Origin: an uncultured Prevotellaceae bacterium
GTDB taxonomy: Bacteria > Bacteroidota > Bacteroidia > Bacteroidales > Muribaculaceae
DNA length: 64,000 nt
NCBI GenBank assembly: GCA_905207705.1
Contig: CAJLMA010000011.1
Location: 7,839 to 71,838, forward strand
Direction of reading: 5' to 3'
This document shows positions 7,287-15,966 of the stretch, piece by piece. Position numbers and translations under genes: made by a program. Within the stretch, counting starts at the first letter, position 1. Every line of letters starts with the position of its first letter. The notes under the pieces were generated by a model. The model was given only the letters and a program-made list of their open reading frames with translations, did no database searches and was not told the origin of the DNA.

Positions 7287-8972
7287 TTAAAGTGCGCTTG
7301 TGATGTTGAACTTAGCAAATTCAAGATCGTTTGCAGCTTTGTCGCGAAGAGTGTTGTCTTTCTCAATAGCTTGACGCAAGTTGGAAAGAACCATTTGTTC
7401 GTTGTTTGTACGAGCACCGAGAACAGCCATCAAGTAGTAAGTGTTGGCATCTGGTTCGTTGATAGCTGCAAGAGTGTTGCGAGCCTTGCTGTAGTCTTTG
7501 GTAAGGATTTGAGCAAGAGCAGCGTTGTTTGACTTAGCATCGCCAAATGCGTTAACGGCAGCGTTGTAGTCACCCTTTTCCAAGTAGTAAACACCGATAG
7601 CTTCGTTCAAGCCTTCTGCACCGGCAGCTGTTCCGAATTTCTCGTTAGCAGCGTCGAAGTTGTCGTTCATCAATTCGCAAAGACCTTGGTTCATGTGAGT
7701 TTCTGCGCTTTCAGGAGCAAGGTTTGCGGCTTTGTTGAAGTTATCCTTTGCAGCATCGTAGTCGCCGGCGATGTATTGGCACATACCCAAGTTGTTATAG
7801 CCACGATAGTCGTTAGGATAGTTTTCGGTGCAAGCTTTGTAGATTTGGATGCGCTTGTTGTTATCGTCGGTCAAAGTACCGCAATAAAGCAATTCTTCAA
7901 CGTTCAAAGACTTAGGATCGTTGTTGAATGCTTGCATGATTTCTTCATCGCTCTTACCAATAACGTTTATAGAAGCAGTCAAGCGTGAACGACGCAATTG
8001 AGGAAGAATTTCATCAGCGATTTGTTCGAATACTTCCGACAAGTTCCTGATTTCTTTTTCACGTTGTTCAGGATCGCTGTACATAGAAAGAACGTTCAAG
8101 ATGAGGTCCTTGTCTTGGATGTCGCTCTTAGATACGAGTTCCTTGAAGCCTTCCCAGTCTTCAGCGGTGAAGTCGGCTGTCAGTTCGCCAAATTCTTTGA
8201 TTTCGTTATCCTTGAATGATTTTTCAAGATACTTCTTGGTGCTGCCTTCGCGACGTTCAGCCAAGCGAGTGTTGAAGTCAAGCTTACCATCGGGAGAAGC
8301 GTAAGAAGAAATGTTTACTTCTTCAATTTCGATGCGGTCGTTGCCTTGTGCATTTGCGATGGCCGAATTGAAGTCGGCAAGTTGTTGAGATTCAAGTTCG
8401 CTCTTTCTTACGTTTGATTGGTTAATCAAGAATTTGATTTCGGCGTTGTATTGCTCGTTGATGATGCGTTGGAACTTGTCGGCAGTGGTTGCAGGAACAA
8501 CAGTACCGGCATCGGCAAGAGTAGCTGTTGCTATGACGCCATCGGCAACTTTGATTCGAGGCAATACATAAGTCTTTTTGCCTTGTTGAACTTGGAAATC
8601 GAGAACGAGGCTTGATTTGATCATTTCAGGCACATAGTCGAAAGAAACAGGAACGGTTACGGTACCGCCGTTGTCGTAAGAAACGGTTTGTCCATTGCCG
8701 TTTACGTCTTCGCCAATAAGTTTGTAAGGAGTAGAAGCAGTTTCTTGGTCACCATATACAAGATACGGAGTAACTGTTACTTCTGCATTCTTTACGAAGA
8801 ATTTTTCCGGAATTTGTCCTGTTACGGTAGCAGGAACCTTGCCGGCAACTACTTCAAGGGGAGACGGATTAACAGTAAAATACTCAGCGCTGATTTCACT
8901 GAGCTTTTTGTTACAGCTTGTTAAAGCCAAAGAAGCTCCCACTAAGACAGATAAGAATAATTTACTATTCAT
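7287..8972 (-). CDS. TPR lipoprotein with OmpA-like region
   Basis: A 561-residue envelope protein. The signal peptide ends in a lipobox (LTSC, Cys20), so it is lipid-anchored. Residues about 25-150 form a beta-rich domain. A segment near 215-250 (INISSYASPDGKLDFNTRLAERR) resembles OmpA/MotB peptidoglycan-binding domains. About 365-560 are tetratricopeptide repeats (for example YNNLGMCQYIAGDYDAAKDN). Similar abundant lipoproteins are widespread in Bacteroidales, and the protein probably links the outer membrane to peptidoglycan; the role is inferred. The gene is monocistronic with a strong terminator. Confidence 0.85.
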   Translation of the reverse strand: MNSKLFLSVLVGASLALTSCNKKLSEISAEYFTVNPSPLEVVAGKVPATVTGQIPEKFFVKNAEVTVTPYLVYGDQETASTPYKLIGEDVNGNGQTVSYDNGGTVTVPVSFDYVPEMIKSSLVLDFQVQQGKKTYVLPRIKVADGVIATATLADAGTVVPATTADKFQRIINEQYNAEIKFLINQSNVRKSELESQQLADFNSAIANAQGNDRIEIEEVNISSYASPDGKLDFNTRLAERREGSTKKYLEKSFKDNEIKEFGELTADFTAEDWEGFKELVSKSDIQDKDLILNVLSMYSDPEQREKEIRNLSEVFEQIADEILPQLRRSRLTASINVIGKSDEEIMQAFNNDPKSLNVEELLYCGTLTDDNNKRIQIYKACTENYPNDYRGYNNLGMCQYIAGDYDAAKDNFNKAANLAPESAETHMNQGLCELMNDNFDAANEKFGTAAGAEGLNEAIGVYYLEKGDYNAAVNAFGDAKSNNAALAQILTKDYSKARNTLAAINEPDANTYYLMAVLGARTNNEQMVLSNLRQAIEKDNTLRDKAANDLEFAKFNITSAL

Positions 8973-9306
8973 AATGCTAAAGTTTATATGTGGTTAAATA
9001 TTCTATTATCTTTTAGCTCTTGATTATGGGTGTAAAGATACACTAAATTTGCAAAATGTGCCTTGGATTAACACAAATTAGTATAATTTTTTGCAAATCA
9101 CGAGACCTGCCGCCACATTGTGCGATTTGGCCGGGCAGAGCCTGATTTGCAGTTGAGTATATATCCAAAAGCGTGCCAAAACCGAGGCGCGAATGTCACG
9201 CCGGTGGGCGGCAGATAGATTTTGTCATGTATAGTGCCATATTTACAGTGCATGATGCGTTATTGCGTGAAAAATATGCCTTTAAAATAAAATAAATCAT
9301 AAAAAT
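8973..9306. other. Intergenic region between divergent genes
   Basis: Contains no supportable gene. A TATCTTTA box on the minus strand (9033-9040) is a plausible -7 element for the TPR lipoprotein gene. The stretch 9100-9250 is comparatively GC-rich, with complementary TGCCGCC (9109-9115) and GGCGGCA (9207-9213) words 90 nt apart, but nothing else was recognised. Confidence 0.5.
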
Positions 9307-9338
9307 ATTGACAAATGGTTGTGAGGATAGTAATTTTG
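9307..9338 (+). promoter_or_regulatory. Promoter of ftsX
   Basis: TTG at 9308-9310 and TAATTTTG at 9331-9338 are separated by 20 nt, the expected Bacteroidota -33/-7 spacing. ftsX starts 83 nt downstream. Confidence 0.7.
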
Positions 9339-9420
9339 CAAATATTTTAGAGTTGCTGCGGGCGTGCATGAGCGTCGGTAAAAAATGCTCAAGCATGGTC
9401 GGGTGGGTAATTGATGATAA

Positions 9421-10299
9421 ATGGAGACTTCTGAGAAAAAATCTAAAATATCGTTTGTCGATGCCAATATAACATCTATCATGAGCGTGTCGCTTGTGTT
9501 GCTGTTATTGGGCGTTGGCGCAATTCTCGGCCTGTTTGCCCGCGAGGTGACCGGACAAATAAAGGCCAACATCGGGTTTGACGTTTCGATGGCCGACACC
9601 GCAAGCGATGGTGAGATTTTAAAGCTGAAACGCCAACTTGCAGCTGCTCCTTATGCTGCAAGCGTGAGATACATTTCAAAGGAGGAGGCTTTGCGCTATT
9701 GGCAGCAAGAAACAGGCGAGGACTTGATGGCTGTTCTTGGATTCAATCCGTTGACTGCAGAGTTTGAAGTGCATGTAAGGCCTGATTACGCCAGTGTCGA
9801 CAGCTTGATGATGATAAAGTCGCAATTGTCGCGTAATGCGGCGATAGACGAGGTGCAGATTCATCAAGACCAAGTGGAGAGCATCAATCGCAACATAAAC
9901 AACATAGTCGTGGTGCTTGGAGTGGTGGCAGTGGTGTTGATGGTGATATCGTTTGCGTTAATCAACAATACTGTGCGGTTGACCGTGTATTCAAGGCGTT
10001 TTTTGATACATACCATGAAGCTCGTCGGAGCGACTCCGGGATTCATACGCAAGCCTATAGTTGTAAGTAACATCCTTAACGGCATCATAGCGGCGTTTGT
10101 CGCGATGGCCATATTGAGCGCAGGGCTGTTTTATATCAACAAAATGGAGCCTATGTGGGGCATGATGGTGCCGATGGCTGAAGTGTGGTCTGTTTTTGGG
10201 GCATTGGTGGTGCTTGGCGCATTGATGTGCGGCATAGCGGCAATCTTTGCATCCAATAAATTCATCAAGCTCGGATATGACGACCTGTTCAAACGGTGA
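9421..10299 (+). CDS. ftsX: Cell division protein FtsX
   Basis: A 292-residue membrane protein with the FtsX layout: cytoplasmic N-terminus, TM1 at about 20-41, a periplasmic domain to about 160, then three TM segments near 163-187, 215-238 and 255-280 in the MacB/FtsX permease fold (FALINNTVRLTVYSRR). With FtsE it controls cell-wall hydrolases at the septum. In Bacteroidota ftsX is typically unlinked from ftsE and heads a cluster with DUF3098, uppP, truB and queA, as here. The start ATG at 9421 follows a well-formed promoter. Confidence 0.93.
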   Translation: METSEKKSKISFVDANITSIMSVSLVLLLLGVGAILGLFAREVTGQIKANIGFDVSMADTASDGEILKLKRQLAAAPYAASVRYISKEEALRYWQQETGEDLMAVLGFNPLTAEFEVHVRPDYASVDSLMMIKSQLSRNAAIDEVQIHQDQVESINRNINNIVVVLGVVAVVLMVISFALINNTVRLTVYSRRFLIHTMKLVGATPGFIRKPIVVSNILNGIIAAFVAMAILSAGLFYINKMEPMWGMMVPMAEVWSVFGALVVLGALMCGIAAIFASNKFIKLGYDDLFKR

Positions 10300-10335
10300 T
10301 GGAAAATAAAAGTAATAAAAATTATAATTTGTAAG

Positions 10336-10632
10336 ATGGCATTGAATTCTCAAAAGAAGCATCAAAGCTTTAACGCCGACGTCATCAAAGAGTCGGACAA
10401 GATACAATATAGCGAATTTCCGCTCGCAAAGGTCAATTTCGTATTGATGGCGATAAGCGGGTTGTTGATTGTGGTTGGGTTCTTATTGATGCTTGGCGGA
10501 CAAAATGACGGCGAGACGTTCAATTACGATATTTTTAGCACGAGGCGCGTGGTCGTAGGCCCGACTACGGCTTTCGTGGGATTTGTGGCTATGGCGATTG
10601 CTATCATATATAACAAAAAGAAACACGATTAA
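10336..10632 (+). CDS. DUF3098 membrane protein
   Basis: A 98-residue protein with two hydrophobic segments (about 34-53 and 75-92), matching DUF3098 in length and in the pattern KVNFVLMAISGLLIVVGFLLM and the short segment DGETFNYDIFSTRRVVV between them. The function is unknown. The family is found almost only in Bacteroidota, between ftsX and uppP, suggesting a link with cell-envelope synthesis. It starts 36 bp after ftsX. Confidence 0.9.
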   Translation: MALNSQKKHQSFNADVIKESDKIQYSEFPLAKVNFVLMAISGLLIVVGFLLMLGGQNDGETFNYDIFSTRRVVVGPTTAFVGFVAMAIAIIYNKKKHD

Positions 10633-10745
10633 CATAACAGAGGAGAGATGAAAGAATGCACGGTGTCTCCTCATGTACTGCTGTCGTCGACGAGGTGTCC
10701 ACACGGCACGCAGATTGAGTGTGGTGCTTTGTGCATCGTGAAGTG

Positions 10746-10777
10746 TTGAAAATGTATTAATATATTTTGTAGCTTTA
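10746..10777 (+). promoter_or_regulatory. Candidate promoter of uppP-truB
   Basis: TTG at 10746-10748 and TAGCTTTA at 10770-10777, spacing 21 nt. The -7 word deviates from consensus in its last base. It ends 12 nt before the uppP start. Confidence 0.4.
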
Positions 10778-10788
10778 ATTTTAGTAGT

Positions 10789-11634
10789 ATGAATATTTTT
10801 CAATCGGTTGTCATTGCCATTGTCGAAGGCTTGACTGAGTTCCTGCCGGTGTCGTCCACGGGACACATGATAATAACGCAGGAGATATTGGGTGTGGAAT
10901 CGGATGCTTTTGTCAAGGCATTTACTATAATAATCCAGTTTGGAGCCATTCTGTCGGTGGTATGCCTTTACTGGAAGCGTTTCTTCCGTTTGAATCCGGT
11001 TCCTGCCGGCAAGAAAGGGTTGGATGCTTTTTTGACGAGATATGATTTTTATTGGAAGCTATTCCTTGCATTCCTTCCGGCGGCTGCATTGGGATTGTTG
11101 CTCAGCGACATCATCGACAGCCTGCTTGAGAATGTGACGGTCGTTGCCATAATGCTTGTGGCCGGAGGTGTGTTGATGCTATTCGTCGACAAGTGGTTCA
11201 ACAAGAATGAAGGCAAAAAGACCGAGATGACCGAGCGCAAGGCCGTGGCAATAGGTTTTTACCAATGTATATCGATGATTCCGGGCGTTTCACGCTCGAT
11301 GGCGACAATCGTTGGTGGTATGCAACAAGGTTTTTCAAGGAAAGATGCGGCCGAGTTTTCGTTTTTCCTTGCCGTGCCGACGATGTTTGCAGCATCGGTT
11401 TACAAGTTGTGGGGACTTGTTACAGACCCGGCTTCTTGCCAATTGCTTGTCGACAACCTGACTGTGCTCGTTGTGGGAATAGTAGTCGCATTTATAGTTG
11501 CAATTCTAGCTATTAAGTTCTTTATAAATTACTTGACCAAATATGGGTTCAAGTTGTTTGGATATTACAGAATAATAGTTGGAGGGGCAATCATTATAAT
11601 GGCACTGTGCGGTGTGAGTCTTGAAATGGCATGA
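10789..11634 (+). CDS. uppP: Undecaprenyl-diphosphatase
   Basis: A 281-residue polytopic membrane enzyme (BacA family) that removes a phosphate from undecaprenyl diphosphate to recycle the lipid carrier for peptidoglycan and polysaccharide synthesis. The two signature motifs are present: EGLTEFLPVSSTGH (14-27), with the catalytic Glu and His, and PGVSRSMATIVGG from about 165. Length is normal. Its stop overlaps the truB start by 4 bp (ATGA), so the two are translationally coupled. Loss or overexpression in other bacteria changes bacitracin sensitivity. Confidence 0.96.
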   Translation: MNIFQSVVIAIVEGLTEFLPVSSTGHMIITQEILGVESDAFVKAFTIIIQFGAILSVVCLYWKRFFRLNPVPAGKKGLDAFLTRYDFYWKLFLAFLPAAALGLLLSDIIDSLLENVTVVAIMLVAGGVLMLFVDKWFNKNEGKKTEMTERKAVAIGFYQCISMIPGVSRSMATIVGGMQQGFSRKDAAEFSFFLAVPTMFAASVYKLWGLVTDPASCQLLVDNLTVLVVGIVVAFIVAILAIKFFINYLTKYGFKLFGYYRIIVGGAIIIMALCGVSLEMA

Positions 11635-12413
11635 TAGAGCTTGAAGATTTGAAATTTTCAGACAGGCAGCTTGACCCGGTGGGCGGAGAAGTGTTTGCCG
11701 TGGATAAGCCATTGAAATGGACTTCGTTCGATGTGGTGAAACGTGTGCGAGCCAAGTTGGTGCACCGTCTTGGCGTGAAGAAAATAAAGGTGGGTCATGC
11801 CGGCACTCTTGATCCGCTTGCTACCGGGGTGCTGATTGTGTGTACCGGCCGCGCCACAAAAAGAATAGACGAGCTTCAGGCTAATGTGAAAGAATATGTG
11901 GCCACGATAAGGCTTGGAGCCACGACTCCAAGTTTTGATTTGGAAACTGAAGTTGATGCCGAATATCCTTGGAAGCATATAACACGAGCCGAAGTGGAAG
12001 CTGTCTTGAAGAATCGGTTTACCGGCAGCATTGAGCAAGTGCCGCCGGTGTTTTCGGCCTGTAAGGTAGATGGTCGCCGAGCCTATAAGATGGCAAGGAA
12101 AGGGCAGGAAGTGGAATTGAAGGCTAAGAAGCTCGTAATTGACGAGATAGAGCTTGAGGATTTCAATCTGCCTTGCATCACAGTGCGCGTGGTGTGCAGC
12201 AAAGGGACTTACATAAGGGCTCTTGCCCGTGACATCGGGGTTGCCTTGGGCAGTGGCGCGCATCTTGTGGCATTGCGTCGCACAAGAGTGGGAGACTATC
12301 ATGTCGACAAATGCTTTTCGGTCGATTCGCTGATGTCTTATCTCGATTGTGTTGACGTCGTGATGCCCGAAGTTGAGGAAACTATCAAGAAGGGAAGTGG
12401 CAAAAACGATTAA
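11631..12413 (+). CDS. truB: tRNA pseudouridine(55) synthase
   Basis: A 260-residue TruB, which isomerises U55 of the T-loop in elongator tRNAs. The catalytic motif VGHAGTLDPLATG includes the nucleophile Asp61. FAVDKPLKWTSFDVV (22-36) and CSKGTYIRALARDIG in the C-terminal half are also family signatures. It lacks a long C-terminal extension (PUA), as in many Bacteroidota. Start overlaps the uppP stop by 4 bp; queA follows after 81 bp, giving a small tRNA-modification pair. Confidence 0.96.
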   Translation: MIELEDLKFSDRQLDPVGGEVFAVDKPLKWTSFDVVKRVRAKLVHRLGVKKIKVGHAGTLDPLATGVLIVCTGRATKRIDELQANVKEYVATIRLGATTPSFDLETEVDAEYPWKHITRAEVEAVLKNRFTGSIEQVPPVFSACKVDGRRAYKMARKGQEVELKAKKLVIDEIELEDFNLPCITVRVVCSKGTYIRALARDIGVALGSGAHLVALRRTRVGDYHVDKCFSVDSLMSYLDCVDVVMPEVEETIKKGSGKND

Positions 12414-12494
12414 AAGAGTTGTCGCAGATTCCAGTTTTATGTTATGAAAAAGATATTTTAATATCATAGAGGATATCAAAAAGAGCAAAGCTAT

Positions 12495-13547
12495 ATGAAA
12501 TTATCTGAGTTTAAGTTCAAATTGCCGGAAGAGCTGATAGCAACCGAACCGGCGGCTGTGCGTGATGAATCGCGGTTGATGGTATTGCACCGCACGACAG
12601 GAGAAATAGAACACAAGATTTTTAAAGAAATTCTGGACTATTTCGACAGTAGCGACGTGTTCGTTTTCAACGATACCAAGGTTTTCCCTGCAAGGCTTTA
12701 TGGGAATAAGGAGAAGACAGGAGCCAAAATCGAAGTTTTTTTGTTGCGCGAACTAAACGAAGAGCATAAATTGTGGGATGTCCTTGTGGAACCTGCAAGA
12801 AAGATACGCATTGGCAACAAGTTGTATTTCGGTCTTGACGATTCGATGGTTGCCGAGGTCATCGACAACACTACATCGCGCGGACGCACATTGCGATTCC
12901 TTTATGACGGGCCGCACGATGAGTTTAAGGCAAATCTGTATGCTTTGGGCGAAACTCCGCTGCCCGAATACATCAAGCGTCAACCGACGCCGGAGGATGC
13001 CGAACGCTACCAATGTATATTTGCCAAAAATGAGGGTGCAGTCGTGGCACCTGCGGCAGGATTGCATTTCAGCCGCGAGCTGATGAAGCGCATGGAAATA
13101 AAAGGGGTGGAAGCCGGTTTCCTGACGCTCCATTCGGGATTGGGCAATTATCGTGAAATAGATGTCGAGGACCTGACCAAGCACCGCATGGATTCGGAAC
13201 AGATGGAAGTGAACGATGAGCTTGTGGCTCTTGTAAACAAGGCAAAGGACAATGAACACCGTATTTGCTCGATAGGCACATCCACGTTGCGGGCCATCGA
13301 AAGCACAGTGGGCATGAACGGGCATATAAAGTCGTTCTCGGGCTGGACCAACAAGTTTATTTTCCCTCCGTATGACTTTACCGTTTGCAACGCTCTTGTA
13401 AGCAATTTCCATTTGCCTTACTCGGTGATGTTGATGATGGTTGCCGCATTTGGCGATTACGAGAAGGTAATGCATGCCTACGACGTGGCCGTAGAAGAAA
13501 AATACCGTTTCGGGGCTTACGGCGATGCAATGTTGATAGTTGACTGA
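12495..13547 (+). CDS. queA: S-adenosylmethionine:tRNA ribosyltransferase-isomerase
   Basis: A 350-residue QueA, which transfers and isomerises the ribose of AdoMet onto preQ1 in the wobble position of Asn, Asp, His and Tyr tRNAs to give epoxyqueuosine. Recognised by LSEFKFKLPEELIATEPA at the N-terminus, VFVFNDTKVFPARL (54-67), the GLHFSRELM segment and the C-terminal TVCNALVSNFHLPYSVMLMMV. Length is typical. It follows truB by 81 bp. A hairpin at 13557-13584 separates it from the polysaccharide locus. Confidence 0.96.
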   Translation: MKLSEFKFKLPEELIATEPAAVRDESRLMVLHRTTGEIEHKIFKEILDYFDSSDVFVFNDTKVFPARLYGNKEKTGAKIEVFLLRELNEEHKLWDVLVEPARKIRIGNKLYFGLDDSMVAEVIDNTTSRGRTLRFLYDGPHDEFKANLYALGETPLPEYIKRQPTPEDAERYQCIFAKNEGAVVAPAAGLHFSRELMKRMEIKGVEAGFLTLHSGLGNYREIDVEDLTKHRMDSEQMEVNDELVALVNKAKDNEHRICSIGTSTLRAIESTVGMNGHIKSFSGWTNKFIFPPYDFTVCNALVSNFHLPYSVMLMMVAAFGDYEKVMHAYDVAVEEKYRFGAYGDAMLIVD

Positions 13548-13556
13548 TGATAAATG

Positions 13557-13590
13557 CGCACAAGACGCCATGCAGTCTTGTGCGTTGCTT
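13557..13590 (+). terminator. Hairpin after queA
   Basis: Perfect 10-bp stem CGCACAAGAC (13557-13566) and GTCTTGTGCG (13575-13584) with an 8-nt loop, followed by TTGCTTGTC rather than a clean T run. Likely a weak intrinsic terminator between queA and the polysaccharide genes. Confidence 0.6.
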
Positions 13591-13660
13591 GTCATTATAT
13601 GTGCTTTGCCGCATCGGGAGCGCATTTGTTTTTTGAAAACAGTAGCATACGAGGCTTTTT

Positions 13661-15091
13661 ATGTCGAATGTTTCCGGCAACAAATCCAGAGGAAGTAAAT
13701 TTGTAAATGACATAGGCATATATGCCATAGGCAATTTGGGCAGTAAGTTGGTGACTTTTTTGCTCATGCCGTTCTACACCTATTTCATTTCGCCCGATGA
13801 ATATGGTTACTATGATATATGTTTCATGGTGATCACTTTTCTCATGCCGTTCATCATGCTTCAGTTCAAGGACAGCGTGTTCCGCTTTCTTGTTGATGCC
13901 GGGGATGATAAAGAGCGGAAGCAGATTTCAAGCATAGCATGTCGTCTGATGTGCCGTAGCAGCCTTGTATTCATTATCATAGGTGTCTTGGTGGGGTTTT
14001 TCATGCCCATAAAATATGCCATGCTTGTGATATTGCTCGCGATATCGATGTCGTTTTATGATGTCGCGATACAGGTTGTCAGGGGATTGGGACATACCAA
14101 GACATTTGTTTCCACCGGAATAATAGCATCGTTTCTGATATGCTTGTCCGGAATCTTGTTTGTCATGATTCTCGACATGGGAGTGCCAGGCATATTCTAT
14201 TCCAATATTTTAGCGAGAATCTTGGCGATTCTTTACATGGAAATAAGGCTCCATGTATTCGGAAAATATATTTCTTTCCGGCTCGTATTGGATAAAAACA
14301 AGATAAAAAGCCTGCTGAAGTACAGTTTGCCGTTGATTCCTGCCACATTGTTGATGTGGGTTATAAGTTCGAGCAATAGATTTGTCATTCAAGCCAGTCT
14401 CGGGCTGGAAGAGAACGGATTGTTCAGCGTCATAAACAAATTTGTGGCGATACTTGAAACGTTCGTGTACATTTTCTATCAAGCATGGCAGGAGACAGCG
14501 TTAAGGCAATATTCGAGTTACGACCGCGACAAGTTTTTTTCGGGCATATTCAATGGCTTTGCCTATGTGGTAGCAGCTCTTGTAATCGTAATTTCTTTTG
14601 GTCTTAAATTAAATTACGGTTGGCTTGTGGACGATGCTTATTATGCCAGCGTTAAGTATTTATTCTTGATATTTGTGGCAAAAGGGCTGAATGCCTTCTG
14701 CATGTTTTACGAGTTGGGTTATCAGTGTACCAAGAAGACCGCAAAAGTGTTGCCGGGACTCATGATGGCAGCCGGAGTTAACGTTGCACTCAATTTTGCA
14801 TTGGTTGACCCATTTGGCATTTATGGAATAATCGTTTCGATGATTGTCGCTTATGCGATATTGCTGCTTTACAGGGTTTACGACACACGCAAGATGTTCC
14901 ATGTTTCATTCAATAAGAATTCTGCGTTGAGTGTGGCATTGCTTGTAATAAGCTGTTTTATTTTCCAGATAGTTGACAACTTGTATTTGTCGGGCATTTA
15001 TCTTTTGATAGTAACCGTGTTGCTGGTGTTTATAGTCCCGGAAAGCCTGAAGAAGCTGATTCTTGAAAAAATCGGCATTGCTAAAAAGTGA
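13661..15091 (+). CDS. Wzx-type polysaccharide flippase
   Basis: A 476-residue integral membrane protein with about 12-14 hydrophobic segments, of the MATE/RfbX/polysaccharide-synthesis flippase group. The N-terminus (NDIGIYAIGNLGSKLVTFLL, then YTYFISPDEYGYYD) is characteristic of these flippases. It would move undecaprenyl-linked repeat units across the inner membrane. It is the first gene of the polysaccharide locus, all on the plus strand through 21791. Linked substrates cannot be predicted. The nearby uppP supplies recycled carrier but is a general gene. Confidence 0.9.
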   Translation: MSNVSGNKSRGSKFVNDIGIYAIGNLGSKLVTFLLMPFYTYFISPDEYGYYDICFMVITFLMPFIMLQFKDSVFRFLVDAGDDKERKQISSIACRLMCRSSLVFIIIGVLVGFFMPIKYAMLVILLAISMSFYDVAIQVVRGLGHTKTFVSTGIIASFLICLSGILFVMILDMGVPGIFYSNILARILAILYMEIRLHVFGKYISFRLVLDKNKIKSLLKYSLPLIPATLLMWVISSSNRFVIQASLGLEENGLFSVINKFVAILETFVYIFYQAWQETALRQYSSYDRDKFFSGIFNGFAYVVAALVIVISFGLKLNYGWLVDDAYYASVKYLFLIFVAKGLNAFCMFYELGYQCTKKTAKVLPGLMMAAGVNVALNFALVDPFGIYGIIVSMIVAYAILLLYRVYDTRKMFHVSFNKNSALSVALLVISCFIFQIVDNLYLSGIYLLIVTVLLVFIVPESLKKLILEKIGIAKK

Positions 15092-15152
15092 ATGGTCCAC
15101 AATAAAAATAGAATATAGGCGTTATTAAAATAATGGATAAACTCAATTTGTA

Positions 15153-15956
15153 ATGAAGGTGAAATTATTACTGTCGCTCATAGTATCGTGTGTCGTGTTG
15201 ACAGGATGCAAATCAGGGCGCGAGCTTGTGTATTTTAAAGATATAGATGAGAATCCGGAGGTCATTGAGAGCAAATATAAGGATTACGCGGTCAAAGTGG
15301 TAAAGGGTGATGAGCTGTTGATAACTGTAACATCGGAAGTCCCCGAAGCTACAGTGCCGTATAATTTGCCGCAAATCGATTATTCTAAGAAGGGTGATCT
15401 GGAGACTACGCCTCAAGGAAAATTATTGAGTTACATAGTCGGGCCCGACGGATGTATCAGTTTCCCGGTTTTAGGGAAATTGAAGGTTGAAGGCATGACG
15501 ACAAGCGAGATAAGTGACATGCTCGTGGAAAAAATCTCAGATGACGTGAAAGACCCTTATGTGAGGGTTCAGATGCCTAAATATCGTGTAAATGTGATTG
15601 GCGAGGTGAATGAGCCGGGAACGCAAGAGGTGGAAGTGGAACGTTATTCGATTCTTGATGCCATAAGCGACGCAGGCGACTTGTCGCAATATGGTCGTCG
15701 AGACAATGTGCTCTTGATTAGAGAGGTAGACGGCAATCGCACTTATCATCGTCTTGACTTGGGTAGCGCCGAGATACTTAAATCTCCATATTTTTATTTG
15801 CAACAGAACGACGTGGTGTATGTCGAACCAAACGACGTGCGCAAGTCAAATGCTGAATATGACCAAAACAAATCTTATAAAGTACAGGTGGCATCGGTAG
15901 TTGTCAGCACTATTTCAGTGATTGCTTCATTGGTTATCGCTCTCGCGGTGAAATGA
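15153..15956 (+). CDS. Wza-like polysaccharide export lipoprotein
   Basis: A 267-residue outer-membrane export protein. The lipobox is VLTGC with Cys19. About 45-135 form the Poly_export (PES) domain, and about 145-230 a SLBB domain (RVNVIGEVNEPGTQEVEVERYS). Residues about 247-266 form a C-terminal hydrophobic helix, like the short UpxB/Wza forms of Bacteroidota. It would form the periplasmic and outer-membrane channel for the polymer made by the neighbouring flippase and polymerase. The next gene starts 11 bp downstream. Confidence 0.92.
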   Translation: MKVKLLLSLIVSCVVLTGCKSGRELVYFKDIDENPEVIESKYKDYAVKVVKGDELLITVTSEVPEATVPYNLPQIDYSKKGDLETTPQGKLLSYIVGPDGCISFPVLGKLKVEGMTTSEISDMLVEKISDDVKDPYVRVQMPKYRVNVIGEVNEPGTQEVEVERYSILDAISDAGDLSQYGRRDNVLLIREVDGNRTYHRLDLGSAEILKSPYFYLQQNDVVYVEPNDVRKSNAEYDQNKSYKVQVASVVVSTISVIASLVIALAVK

Positions 15957-15966
15957 TGCTTGTGGC

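Noticed and set aside
11658..12488. Long minus-strand open frame opposite truB
   Set aside because: Entirely antisense to a certain gene, with no family resemblance.
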